From positions 62,001-126,000 of the forward strand of contig JAHRFD010000006.1 in assembly GCA_020882975.1 (NCBI GenBank): a stretch of 64,000 nucleotides of DNA, in the 5' to 3' direction. The notes under the pieces were generated by a model. That model was not told where the DNA came from, did no database searches, and was given only the letters and a program-made list of their open reading frames with translations. The first letter of the stretch is position 1; every line of letters begins with the position of its first letter. A program made the translations under genes and the position numbers. Positions 9,748-17,987 of the stretch are shown piece by piece. This DNA comes from Microcoleus sp. EPA2 (lineage in GTDB: Bacteria; Cyanobacteriota; Cyanobacteriia; Cyanobacteriales; Microcoleaceae).

Positions 9748-10422
9748 TTAAACCAGCCCCAAGCGCAGTGCTTTAATGGCTGCCTGGGTGCGATCGTTCG
9801 CTTCAAATTTAGCTAGAATCATCTCTACATGACCTTTGGCGGTGTGGACGCTCATTCCTAGTTGAGCAGCGATTTGTTTATTGCTTCTACCCTCAACTAG
9901 CTGCTGCAAAACCTGCATTTCTCTTTCTGTCAGCTTGATGTCGTCATTCGCACAGTTATCGGGCAGCGTTTTGAGATTTTGCAGCACGCAGTCGGCAATC
10001 TTAGAGTCCAGGTAGCTGCCACCTTCTTGCACAGTCGCAATCGCTAGTAGAAGTTGTTCTGCGTTAGTGCCTTTAACGCAGTAACCGTGAGCGCCGCTTG
10101 ACAAAGCAGCCATAACTTGAGTTGGATTGCTGTGGTGGGTGAGCATCAGGATGCGAGTATGCGGCAGTGCGGCTCTGATTTGCTGCGCGGCTGCAATACC
10201 GTCGATTCCGGGCAAGTCAATGTCCATCAGCACAATGTCTGGTTGGTGTTGCAGTGCGACACTGACGGCTTCGTTACCGTTAACAGCTTGGGCGACAACT
10301 GTTAAATGGGGTTGCTGATTGAGGATATGCTTTAGACCGAGCTGCATCATCGGGTCATCTTCAACTATCAGGATGGTTTTTAGTTGGCTTGTTTTTGGTT
10401 GGGTGGGGGTAATTGCAGTCAC
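9748..10422 (-). CDS. NarL/FixJ-type response regulator with LuxR helix-turn-helix
   Basis: The 224-residue protein has a receiver domain at residues ~16-132 (acidic pair D22-D23, phosphoacceptor D67 in VLMDIDLPG, the T/S position in MLTHHS, and Lys in YCVKGT). A LuxR-type DNA-binding domain follows at ~160-222 (LTEREMQVLQQLVEGRSNKQIAAQLGMS in two stretches, then VKGHVEMILAKF with HTAKGH). This is the full length expected of the family. It is presumably activated by a histidine kinase and binds promoter DNA. The receiver-kinase gene is convergent and 567 bp away, so a functional pairing is possible but unproven. It is transcribed away from a region holding an 18-bp perfect inverted repeat (10484-10566). 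Confidence 0.93.
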   Translation of the reverse strand: MTAITPTQPKTSQLKTILIVEDDPMMQLGLKHILNQQPHLTVVAQAVNGNEAVSVALQHQPDIVLMDIDLPGIDGIAAAQQIRAALPHTRILMLTHHSNPTQVMAALSSGAHGYCVKGTNAEQLLLAIATVQEGGSYLDSKIADCVLQNLKTLPDNCANDDIKLTEREMQVLQQLVEGRSNKQIAAQLGMSVHTAKGHVEMILAKFEANDRTQAAIKALRLGLV

Positions 10423-10483
10423 GGTTAAAATTCCTACTACATTTTATCCATTCTATATTGTTTTTCTTGACATTAAAGAGTGT

Positions 10484-10566
10484 CATCCTCCTATCGAGAG
10501 AATAAAAGTATTAATTTTTGGGCAATTTCGTCTGGAATAGAGTGGATGTCTCTCGATAGGAGGATG
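10484..10566. repeat. 18-bp perfect inverted repeat with 47-bp spacer
   Basis: CATCCTCCTATCGAGAGA at 10484-10501 is exactly mirrored by TCTCTCGATAGGAGGATG at 10549-10566. It lies 60 bp upstream of the NarL-type regulator start, between that gene and the next minus-strand gene. It could be a two-site operator, the ends of a tiny mobile element, or a long hairpin in a transcript. No flanking target duplication is evident. Confidence 0.7.
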
Positions 10567-10697
10567 GCAATAAAGTCCGTTTTCCTGAGTTTTAGGTGAT
10601 AATAAAAATTTTCGTGATGCGGGGCAGAAAGCCCGCGCGAGAGGCTCACACTACCGTTTTCACCACAAATTCAGGAGACCCATACAGTCTGAACAAA

Positions 10698-11393
10698 TTA
10701 GATCGACACTTCGTTGATTTCATCCAAATTAATTTCATCCAAATTGATAGCTGTTACTACTTCTTTCGGTTGAGATGTTAGATAACCGTTGAGTTTGACA
10801 ACTGTTTGTTCTGTCTCTCGTTCAATGGTAGTCAAAAGCCAATTTTGAGTTTTTCGGTGTTGTTTGCTATCCCAAGCAAACTGAACTTTTTTTGCTGGTT
10901 GAGTCGGGTGCAGTGCCAAAACAATCAGTTGCAGCTTGTGAGGCTCAAGCTCGAAAAATTCGGTAGCTACCCATAACTTAACTCGGTCTTGCCAAGTCAG
11001 TACAGGATGGCGAATCGCCCACTCAAATAGTCTGGGTGTTCCTTTGACTAAACCCACATTTGTACGGACTTGTATCACTTTGAATGGAGGATAAGGGGAA
11101 GAGTTTTCTTCTGTCACTCCCCTTTTTGTTCGGTCTAGTTTTGTTTGAAGTGGAATGTCAACAAATAGTTTTCGCTGCGGTAAAAACAGTGATGGCGATA
11201 GTTCTTTGAGTTGGAAAACCCACTGCTGGAACTGGGGGTGACTGTTGAGAATTGGCTCGACAGGTAATCCCATTAAATTTTGCTTGACAAGCAGTTGCAA
11301 GCGTTCTTGCAGATATGAAGGAACAAGAGGTGACTCTTGTAATTGGCTATTATGAATAGTTTGATTGAGGTCGGATAGAGTAAGAAGGTACAT
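10698..11393 (-). CDS. Hypothetical protein, function unknown
   Basis: I do not recognise this protein. The frame opens at 11468, but I favour the ATG at 11393 (MYLLTLSDLNQTIHN), because the 25 residues before it are Cys/Arg-rich and unlike the rest; this gives 231 residues. It is soluble, with a mixed alpha/beta pattern. A central segment LTWQDRVKLWVATEFFELEPHKLQLIVLAL is followed by a basic stretch (WDSKQHRKTQNWLLTTIE), and the C-terminus carries a short tandem repeat (NLDEINLDEINEV). The region resembles nuclease-like or RNA-binding proteins only vaguely, so no function is assigned. A GGCGATCGCC palindrome lies 33 bp upstream of the proposed start, the same distance at which other minus-strand genes here carry hairpins, though this palindrome contains the common HIP1 site. 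Confidence 0.6.
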   Translation of the reverse strand: MYLLTLSDLNQTIHNSQLQESPLVPSYLQERLQLLVKQNLMGLPVEPILNSHPQFQQWVFQLKELSPSLFLPQRKLFVDIPLQTKLDRTKRGVTEENSSPYPPFKVIQVRTNVGLVKGTPRLFEWAIRHPVLTWQDRVKLWVATEFFELEPHKLQLIVLALHPTQPAKKVQFAWDSKQHRKTQNWLLTTIERETEQTVVKLNGYLTSQPKEVVTAINLDEINLDEINEVSI

Positions 11394-11468
11394 TGCGAGC
11401 GAGCATAAAAGGCGCTCGCAATAGCGGCGATCGCCACAGAAAAAGTCCGGGAGAGTCTTTGCTGACAA

Positions 11469-11699
11469 CTTAAGACCGCTCGCTGGAGTCAGGAGTCAGG
11501 ATTCGGATACTTAACGATTTTTCGATCGCTCCGATTTGAGTTTTCTAGTCAAAATCCGAGTCAATTCAGATCGTAATTGCTGATTGACAAATGCTTCCTT
11601 AACTTAAGTTGTCACCAATTGGGGGGAGTGGGGAATGAGACGGTGATTTTTCCGGCTTCTCAACAGAAAACCGTAAGGGTGCAGGCTGCTTGTTACCAA
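11469..11699. other. Short spacer, nothing recognisable
   Basis: This is a 231-bp gap between two minus-strand genes. It includes a GGAGTCAGGAGTCAGGA duplication near 11485 and an AT-rich stretch, but no gene, hairpin or known element that I can support. Confidence 0.4.
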
Positions 11700-12131
11700 C
11701 TATACAAGTTTGGCTAAAAATGCTACTGATGAAGAAATGATATCGGCAATATCATCTGGATCGAGGGAATAAATCTTTGCTAAAACTTCTTTTTTAATTT
11801 TTTCAGAGCCTATCCTCTTGCTGCCACTCACTTGACCGATCGCCACCTCATCCAAACCGCGTTGATAAACTGATAGGGATATTTCTCCATCCAAATAAAG
11901 TTGCAGAGTCTTGGTACTGCCACCGCTTAACTTTGCCAGTTGCCGAAAGTTCTTAGAATCGGATTCGGGTATCGTTTTCCCCTTTAACCACCGATATACA
12001 GTTGAAAAATCTACTCCGATAGCGGACGCTAAAGCGCTTTGAGTCCAGCCTTCTTTCAGCAGCAGCTCGATCAACTGAGTCAGCCGCTTTTGGCGATCGA
12101 GTATAAGAGAAGATACAGAGCTAACAGTCAC
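11700..12131 (-). CDS. Small XRE-type helix-turn-helix protein
   Basis: The 143-residue protein has an XRE/Cro-like helix-turn-helix at residues ~18-50 (GWTQSALASAIGVDFSTVYRWLKGKTIPES in two stretches). A linker with a LYLDGEISLSVYQRGLDEVAIG segment and an acidic-hydrophobic C-terminus (SLDPDDIADIISSSVAFLAKLV) follow. It probably binds DNA as a dimer and regulates nearby plasmid genes; the target is unknown. It is divergent from the 12485 gene, separated by a spacer that contains a transposon-end remnant. Confidence 0.8.
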   Translation of the reverse strand: MTVSSVSSLILDRQKRLTQLIELLLKEGWTQSALASAIGVDFSTVYRWLKGKTIPESDSKNFRQLAKLSGGSTKTLQLYLDGEISLSVYQRGLDEVAIGQVSGSKRIGSEKIKKEVLAKIYSLDPDDIADIISSSVAFLAKLV

Positions 12132-12149
12132 AATTTCTTACCGAAAATT

Positions 12150-12315
12150 TAGGTTTAAAGTCCTGGGGCACACGGGAACTAACGCCCTTGCGAGACATCG
12201 ACAAGAGTTTGGGTGAGGAGACTCCTCCTTTGTAAGCCGAGTCGTGGAAAGAGGTAGCCCAAAGAGCGGTCTTTGGAATCCCCGTGCGCGAACGCACCCG
12301 GAGGATGTCAACTGA
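12150..12315 (+). mobile_element. IS200/IS605-type right-end remnant (tnpB tail plus guide-RNA scaffold region)
   Basis: No intact transposase is present. The plus strand carries an open stretch ending ELTPLRDIDKSLGEETPPL at about 12240, which looks like the variable tail of a cyanobacterial TnpB. It is followed by GAGGTAGCCCAAAGAGCGG, TTTGGAATCCCCGTGCGC and CCGGAGGATGTCAA, the pattern I associate with the folded right end (omega-RNA scaffold) of IS200/IS605-family elements. The inverted parts CCCCGTGCG and CGCACCCGG can form the terminal hairpin. The assignment is pattern recognition only. Confidence 0.45.
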
Positions 12316-12484
12316 CGCTTTTACCGTACACTATTTTACTTTTTGCTGCGTTGAAACCGATAGTTTTTCGCTATTTTACCCCCTTTCTACAAACTTTGAG
12401 CCATCAAAGCCTTAATCGATTACGCAACTACTCTTGCATTATGCAATACTTGATCTTGCACCCCGCAAGACGGACGGAACATCA

Positions 12485-13483
12485 ATGTCATCCTCCAACA
12501 CAGTTCGCGGTTCTGATGCAAATAACTTCTCTGTTGTTCGCAGCGCTGAACTCACTGCGAGAGTTGCACAGGACTGCCAGCTAAACAAAGCCGACGCTAA
12601 AGATTTGTCTGCCCAGAGCACGCTCACTGATGCTGAAGCATTAGAATTAAGCAGCTTGGAAGCTACAGTCGAACGGAGCTTGAAAGCTTTTTGGGAAATA
12701 GGGCAAGCTTTGCGCCATATCCGGGATCGACGTCTCTACCGACAAGACTTCTCGACTTTTGAAGACTATTGCACTAATCGGTGGGAAATGTCTCGTCGCT
12801 GGGCTTACCAATTGATCGAGGCGGCAACCGTGTACGAAAATGTGCGCCATGGCGCACAAATCCTTCCCGCCAATGAGCGCCAAGTTCGCCCTCTAACAGC
12901 ACTACCCTCCCAAGAGCAGCCTAGGGCTTGGGCCCAAGCCGTTTCTACTGCTCCGAACGGCAAACTTACGGCTTTTCACGTTGCCCGAGTTGTTGAAGAA
13001 CACCAGAAAAAAATTTCGAGGAATAAGTCTAACAACGAGAACAGTTCCAAAAACCAACGAACTCAAACAGCCAATCATCCGTCAAACCGTGAGATTTCAG
13101 CAGCCACTCAAAAGAATGCTGGGGAATTGGGAGCAACATCCAGTCAGACAGAAAGTCAATGCCGAAGCTGCTGGAATTGCTATCATTGCAGTTTTGAGCC
13201 TGTTCAAGACGACCCTCACAGTTTTTATTGTCAAAAGCTAGGCAAACTAAGCTTTATTGAGAAAGATGGTAACGAACGAGGATCTAAATGTAAATTGTGG
13301 CTCGATCGATGGATCGAGCCAGAGTTAGTCAAAAAGGCAAAACGAGCCCAACGAGATACTTTTACTTTAACTATACAGCTCCCGATACACCTGCAAGCCC
13401 AGATGCAAGATGTGGCTAAAACTCAAGGGCTGGCTGTAGTAGATTGGGCAGCACAAATCCTTCAAGCAGCAGTTGGTAAGTAG
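12485..13483 (+). CDS. Plasmid-type DNA-binding-like protein with Cys-rich motif
   Basis: I favour ATG 12485 (MSSSNTVRGSDA) over the in-frame TTG at 12434, giving 332 residues. The N-terminal half has an alpha-helical segment, FWEIGQALRHIRDRRLYR then FEDYCTNRWEMSRRWAYQLIEAA, which resembles the host-adaptation or HTH-like segments of plasmid and phage proteins that recognise 'Y..RRWAYQLIEAA'. A polar linker (~185-235) leads to a Cys cluster, CRSCWNCYHC with two further Cys (FYCQ, SKCKLW), that could bind zinc. The C-terminus (TFTLTIQLPIHLQAQMQDVAKTQG) is ribbon-helix-helix-like. Together these suggest a DNA-binding maintenance or partition-type factor, but the function is not established. Two short palindromes (TTGCA-TTA-TGCAA at 12434 and CTTGC-N5-GCAAG at 12455) precede the start. 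Confidence 0.7.
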   Translation: MSSSNTVRGSDANNFSVVRSAELTARVAQDCQLNKADAKDLSAQSTLTDAEALELSSLEATVERSLKAFWEIGQALRHIRDRRLYRQDFSTFEDYCTNRWEMSRRWAYQLIEAATVYENVRHGAQILPANERQVRPLTALPSQEQPRAWAQAVSTAPNGKLTAFHVARVVEEHQKKISRNKSNNENSSKNQRTQTANHPSNREISAATQKNAGELGATSSQTESQCRSCWNCYHCSFEPVQDDPHSFYCQKLGKLSFIEKDGNERGSKCKLWLDRWIEPELVKKAKRAQRDTFTLTIQLPIHLQAQMQDVAKTQGLAVVDWAAQILQAAVGK

Positions 13484-13490
13484 TATTGGA

Positions 13491-14672
13491 CTAGAAATCG
13501 TCCAAATTAAATAGCGTAAATTGGTGAGGCGATATCGTCGTCTTTCTGGGTCGGCGTTTGCCCTTAACAACTTCTTGCACTACTGAATTTGAGTGAATTG
13601 ATGTCTGATCATTCAAGTCAATAACTTCTGAGCTTTCTCCTGAACTTATTTCATGTTCGACTGGACAATCAGTATGATTTTTAGCCGGAGACTCGACAGG
13701 CTCAAACCACTCATTATACCAATAAGTGGCGTTCGTTGATTGAGGTCGATCGCTACTTAAAGTATTGCCAAGGAGCAAATCAGTTTGACCCAACCACCAA
13801 ATCGGAACAGCCAGCCAAGGTGAAAACAGATAAAACTGAAACAAAGCGCATTTTAACAGAGTAGGGTCTATATCTTGACCGATACCGCTCAGACAGTAAT
13901 TTGACTGTGTTAACATTAAAGCACCCGTACCGCACGCAGGTTCATTGAAGCTGGAAATTCGCTCTGTTTTATCGCCACTGACTAACTTAGATATGAACTG
14001 ACACAAAGCTAAGGGTGTCGGATAAAACCCTGAACTTTTTTGAGCAGTCTTTCCGCAAATTTGGGGTAGCAGCCGGCCCATGTAATCTTCAGGATACAGC
14101 ATGAGAATTGACAGGTCAAACATCTGATAAAGACGCATTGATGCACCTTCACAGCCGGCAGGTTCTTTGGGTAAAATCTTGTAAGCTGGATGTCCGAATG
14201 CGAACAAAACCCAGTCCAAGAAAAACTCCAAATAGTCCCAAGCTGACCAAGTTTTCCATTCTCCATGTTGAGGAATGCAATTGAGGCTATTATCTAACAT
14301 GGCTTCTGCGGTAGGAGAATGCTGCCATTCGATTTGGGGAATCGGTTCTGCTGGCAAAGTTTCCTCAATTACAAATTTGGGTAAAATTTCTGGTTTTCTG
14401 TTCTCCAGAATGGCTAGCATTGGCTCCATCTTCCACCGCATCCAGGCATGAGCGGGGACAGCTTGACACAAAGCCCAATAATCCCACCTTCCCCATAAAC
14501 ATCGGTCTATTTGTGCGAGAATTGTTAAAAGCCAGCCATGCTTTAAATCTCGTGTGAGGTTGGGGATTAAAGCTTGCTTTTTCTTTTGTTTATAGGGTTG
14601 ATTTTTGAAATGTAACAGCGTTGACTCTCTAATTTTGGAGTCAATGATTGGCAAGACAAGCTTGTTTTTCAT
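13491..14672 (-). CDS. N6-adenine methyltransferase-like protein lacking an NPPY motif
   Basis: The preferred start is ATG 14672 (MKNKLVLPIIDSK), giving 393 residues; the frame continues to 14741 without a better start. The centre carries GFYPTPLALCQFISKLV, the 'YTP' entry segment of N6 DNA methylases, followed by the SAM-binding motif I NEPACGTGALML and a motif-II-like GIGQDIDPTLLKCALFQFYLF. Where NPPY should follow there is LLLGNTLSSD, so the catalytic motif IV is missing and the C-terminal ~90 residues are polar and disordered. It may be an inactive or highly diverged methylase, perhaps a SAM-binding regulator. The minus-strand leader contains the hairpin AACCGC-TACT-GCGGTT 31 nt upstream of the start. 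A strong hairpin separates it from the helicase gene. Confidence 0.75.
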   Translation of the reverse strand: MKNKLVLPIIDSKIRESTLLHFKNQPYKQKKKQALIPNLTRDLKHGWLLTILAQIDRCLWGRWDYWALCQAVPAHAWMRWKMEPMLAILENRKPEILPKFVIEETLPAEPIPQIEWQHSPTAEAMLDNSLNCIPQHGEWKTWSAWDYLEFFLDWVLFAFGHPAYKILPKEPAGCEGASMRLYQMFDLSILMLYPEDYMGRLLPQICGKTAQKSSGFYPTPLALCQFISKLVSGDKTERISSFNEPACGTGALMLTQSNYCLSGIGQDIDPTLLKCALFQFYLFSPWLAVPIWWLGQTDLLLGNTLSSDRPQSTNATYWYNEWFEPVESPAKNHTDCPVEHEISSGESSEVIDLNDQTSIHSNSVVQEVVKGKRRPRKTTISPHQFTLFNLDDF

Positions 14673-14702
14673 GAGTACAAGTCTGAAAAATGCACCCCTA
14701 AA

Positions 14703-14718
14703 AACCGCAGTAGCGGTT
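14703..14718 (-). promoter_or_regulatory. Leader hairpin upstream of the methylase-like gene
   Basis: A 6-bp perfect stem with a 4-nt loop (minus strand AACCGC-TACT-GCGGTT) ends 31 nt before ATG 14672. It belongs to a set of similar hairpins with different stem sequences at the same distance before the 17536, 21192 and 28060 starts. Confidence 0.5.
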
Positions 14719-14778
14719 CGCACAATTTTATGTTGATGCAAGCAGCGTCTTGTTTAATAAAAACAGTAAAAACAAATT

Positions 14779-14827
14779 GGGAATAGAGCGTAGCTTTTTT
14801 GTTTTAAAAAAGCTACACTCTATTCCC
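14779..14827 (-). terminator. Strong hairpin, likely transcription terminator of the helicase gene
   Basis: Two 22-nt arms (14779-14800 and 14806-14827) pair with a single G-T-type mismatch around a 5-nt loop. The inner part of each arm is a T or A run, so it can act in either direction. It lies just downstream of the minus-strand helicase (stop at 14903) and upstream of the methylase-like gene. Confidence 0.8.
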
Positions 14828-14902
14828 CACTCCCATTTTCCCTATTTCTCTCTCCCATTCCCTCCCATTTCTCAGCCGTCTATTCCACCAATCTTTTGAT
14901 AT

Positions 14903-17536
14903 TTAAGGAGTAGAAAATGCTTCGCACAGCAGCAGCCCCACCTGCTTGAGTAAAGCTTTGTTACCATCAGGGCATCCCGACTGAATCAAACATTTAGGAC
15001 AGCCAGAACTGCAAGAACAACTGCGGGCTAACTCAGCAGCCGCATGAGCTAATTGAGGGAGAGAACGAAAAATAGCTTCCGAGGTTCCCGAACCTCCTTC
15101 TGCTAAATCGTAAAAGAGTCCTGCATAGTCATTTGCACCTCTCTTCTCTACCAGAAAATTCACATCATTAGGTGAAGCCAAAATAGTCAGAGGTAAAGCT
15201 GCTAAAATTTGATGACCGAAACTGTGAATAGCCAACAAATTCGCGGGGTACTCCCACAACTGCTGATATCCGGGCGGAATCTGCTGTTGAGATTGAAGCA
15301 ATTCCTGGCGAGTAGCTGTTACTACCTGTTGCAGATAACATTCAACCGGGGAATTAAAACTAATTTGCAGTACAGGAGTCGCAAATTTTATTTCGTAAGG
15401 TTGCTCAAAGTTTACCTCATTAAGAACCGATGTTAGCTCAGCAGAGCGAGTTCTCTTGCCACAAAGAGGACAGGCAGTACATTTTGGTAAATGCTCTTTG
15501 TAATTAACACACTTTCTATTGAGACAAGTTAACTCGTAATTGCGAGTTAATAATTGATAACCAGTGACGAGTTGGCTAATTTCTCCCCAAACCAGTTCCA
15601 GAATAGCTTGAGCTGGAATTGCCTTACTATCCGTTGAATTGGTTTGAACATTTCCTTCAACTTCTGGAATGACCAACGGGATTTGTTGAGGCAAACTCAA
15701 ATTCTGCTTGAGGCTGGTATGAGTGTGGCTAATCGCTACAGTAAACAGTCGAGTTTCAGGGGTGTTTTGCAAAATAGCTTTGCCATTCAAGAGCGAGCGC
15801 GAAGTATAAGTCACCAAACAGCCGTCTGAGTTTTGCGTGCGGTAAATAGCACCAGGAAATACCTCTCGATAAGCAATCTCCGCACTGAGGAGTTCAATCT
15901 CTTCTTGAGTCTCCGCATCCACCAGTTGTATCGTGCTAGAACCCGTTCCCCCTCGAAAGTTTACATCTTTATGGGGAAAGCCCTTAGCCCATAATTTATC
16001 CCGGCTTCTGTGAAGAACACCTTGCTCAATTAAAGCCGTTGCAATTATATGAGCGCTCTTGCCAAAGTAGTGCTTGAGCTTATTGGCAGGAATGCCAGTT
16101 TCAACAGCCGCGCACATTAAATGTTTGGCAATATCTATGGGATAATTGGCATTAAAGCTCACCAATTCAGATTCGGCGGACAGCAACAATTCAGGGCGCT
16201 CGGCAAAATAGTTATCCAAAGGTGATTGTGCAATAGGAATGAAGACAATTAAACCGGAGTTTGCGCGACCAGCCCTGCCAGCCCTCTGCCTGAAAGCTTG
16301 CAAGCTTCCCGGCCATCCCCTAATAATAGCAAAATCAAGTTGAGGCAAATCAATTCCTGCTTCGAGAGCGCTAGTGCTCAGGATACACTTAACTGTTCCT
16401 GACTGCAAAGAGTTAATAATTTCCATGCGGCGCTCGCTTGTTAAACTGCCGTAGAAAATTGCTACTTGCGACTCAATTCCCGAGTTAGTTTGAGTTACAG
16501 CTTCTTGCTTAAAAGTTGCCCACAAGTTCTTAATTGCTTGTCTGCCGTTACCGAAGCAAATTCCGCTTTGCCCTTGCTGCAACAAAAACATAATGATGCG
16601 AGCAACATCTGAATTAGCATCATGAGTCGGTTTAGTAACAATTAATTGCCGTTCTGGGACAGCAGCTCCGCTAGAGTTAATCCAAACTAACCGCTCGGGT
16701 TTATTGATATTTCGCTTTCGACTTCTACCAGATAGTAACTTCGCTAATTTAACGGGATTGCCAACGGTAGCACTCAATATCAGGAATTGCAGTTTTTGAG
16801 AAGAACCTCCGCGCTCGTCTACTGCCAATTTTAAGCGGCGAATTAAGCTAGCCATGTTAGCTCCGTAAACTCCGTTAAAAGTGTGAGCTTCATCTAGGAC
16901 AATATAGCGGAGGCGACTTAAAAAATGCTGCCAAGGCTGACTCCAGTGAACGCCTTTCAGCGCATAGTGAATTAACTCTGGTGTGGCGCTGATTATGCTA
17001 GGATTTGCAGCTAATAATTGTTCTCGGGTTTTGGGAGGAGTATCTCCAGTTAGAAGGGCAAGGCGCGGGCGCGCAGGCTCAGGAATCAGTTGGAGCAAAT
17101 CGGCAAGTTTTTGACTTTGGTCGGCTGTTAAAGCTTTCAAACCATAAATAGAGAGTGCAGTAAATTGATGTTGGAGAATGCCCTCTAAAATAGGCAAGTA
17201 CGCACTTAAAGATTTGCCAGAAGCTGTTGCTGTGCTGAGGATGACATCTTTGCCCTGGCGCACGGCTTTGAGTGTTTTAATTTGGTGCGAATAAAGCTGT
17301 TGAATGCCTTGGCGGTGCAAAGCAGAAATTATTGAAGGCGGCAAGTCTTGAGGAATTTTGTAGAGCTTAGGAGTTATAGCAGTAGCGATTGTCTGATAAA
17401 TAACCTCTTCGCCTAAAAATTCACACAAATCGGCTGTTGCAGTTGGCTGCAAGTGGCTGGCTTCTGGGAAGTTAATTTGGTGAAAATCATGTCTGGCTAT
17501 TAGTTGGGAAAGAAGGTTGATATAATTGGGAGGCAT
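14903..17536 (-). CDS. DEAD/DEAH-box helicase with DUF1998 zinc-binding C-terminus (MrfA/YprA-like)
   Basis: The 877-residue protein is a superfamily 2 helicase. Visible are the Q-like LYSHQIKTLKAV, motif I STATASGKSLSAYLP (residues ~100-115), motif II VLDEAH, motif III LSATVGNP, the second RecA lobe with TSALEAGIDLPQLD, and motif VI RAGRAGR. The C-terminal DUF1998 region has a Cys cluster (CSCSSGCPKCLIQSGCPDGNK, in two overlapping CxC/CxxC groups), and an upstream zinc ribbon is suggested by CLNRKCVNYKEHLPKC-TACPLC. MrfA-type helicases take part in DNA repair and unwinding. DUF1998 helicases also occur in defence loci (DISARM), but no DISARM partners are present here. ATG 17536 gives MPPNYINLLSQL. 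The leader carries the hairpin CTACC-TATC-GGTAG 34 nt upstream. Likely a replicon maintenance or repair helicase. Confidence 0.9.
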   Translation of the reverse strand: MPPNYINLLSQLIARHDFHQINFPEASHLQPTATADLCEFLGEEVIYQTIATAITPKLYKIPQDLPPSIISALHRQGIQQLYSHQIKTLKAVRQGKDVILSTATASGKSLSAYLPILEGILQHQFTALSIYGLKALTADQSQKLADLLQLIPEPARPRLALLTGDTPPKTREQLLAANPSIISATPELIHYALKGVHWSQPWQHFLSRLRYIVLDEAHTFNGVYGANMASLIRRLKLAVDERGGSSQKLQFLILSATVGNPVKLAKLLSGRSRKRNINKPERLVWINSSGAAVPERQLIVTKPTHDANSDVARIIMFLLQQGQSGICFGNGRQAIKNLWATFKQEAVTQTNSGIESQVAIFYGSLTSERRMEIINSLQSGTVKCILSTSALEAGIDLPQLDFAIIRGWPGSLQAFRQRAGRAGRANSGLIVFIPIAQSPLDNYFAERPELLLSAESELVSFNANYPIDIAKHLMCAAVETGIPANKLKHYFGKSAHIIATALIEQGVLHRSRDKLWAKGFPHKDVNFRGGTGSSTIQLVDAETQEEIELLSAEIAYREVFPGAIYRTQNSDGCLVTYTSRSLLNGKAILQNTPETRLFTVAISHTHTSLKQNLSLPQQIPLVIPEVEGNVQTNSTDSKAIPAQAILELVWGEISQLVTGYQLLTRNYELTCLNRKCVNYKEHLPKCTACPLCGKRTRSAELTSVLNEVNFEQPYEIKFATPVLQISFNSPVECYLQQVVTATRQELLQSQQQIPPGYQQLWEYPANLLAIHSFGHQILAALPLTILASPNDVNFLVEKRGANDYAGLFYDLAEGGSGTSEAIFRSLPQLAHAAAELARSCSCSSGCPKCLIQSGCPDGNKALLKQVGLLLCEAFSTP

Positions 17537-17569
17537 TGGTCACTCTAAGAATGAATCTTTTCTCTCTTA

Positions 17570-17583
17570 CTACCGATAGGTAG
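17570..17583 (-). promoter_or_regulatory. Leader hairpin upstream of the helicase gene
   Basis: Perfect 5-bp stem with loop TATC on the minus strand (CTACC-TATC-GGTAG), beginning 34 nt before ATG 17536. It shares loop and position with the dnaX leader hairpin but has different stem bases. Confidence 0.5.
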
Positions 17584-17987
17584 GAAAAAGAACGAGAGAA
17601 GAAATTAATAAAAAAACTGGGAGTCGGACTGATTTTGGTAGCAATTATGGGTTTTGGTTCAGGAACCAACAAAGCGGTAGACTTCCACCTCACTGCGCGA
17701 TCGCCCCGCCTCGTGAGACGCTAGCATTAACACAGTACACTTGCCATGTATATAGCGATTCTCAAGCAAGTGAGATGTCAACTGCCTAAGCTGCTACGCA
17801 TCTAAAGTGTATGTTGGGAATGAGGGGAAGAGAGGGAGAAAGGGAGAAGGGGAGAGAGGGAGAAAATTTTACGCTTTTTCTACAAGGATTTAAGTATATA
17901 ATTTAAAGACGCGACAGCTTACCAATTACCAGACTTACCTCATTTAACCCCGAAGTGTTATAATATCCGATTAAAAATAATAAACCT
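17584..17987. repeat. Gene-free spacer with polypurine tract and dispersed repeat
   Basis: No gene is supported. About 17744-17780 contains ATAGCGATTCTCAAGCAAGT, a near copy of ATAGCGGTTCTCAAGAAAGT at ~24893-24912. At 17815-17868 a plus-strand polypurine tract (GGGAAGAGAGGGAGAAAGGG and similar) resembles tracts at ~24735-24835 and ~26570-26625. Confidence 0.5.

Noticed and set aside
14903..17536. DISARM defence system, suggested by the DUF1998 helicase
   Set aside because: No other DISARM component lies nearby, and the domain layout fits a stand-alone MrfA/YprA-type helicase.
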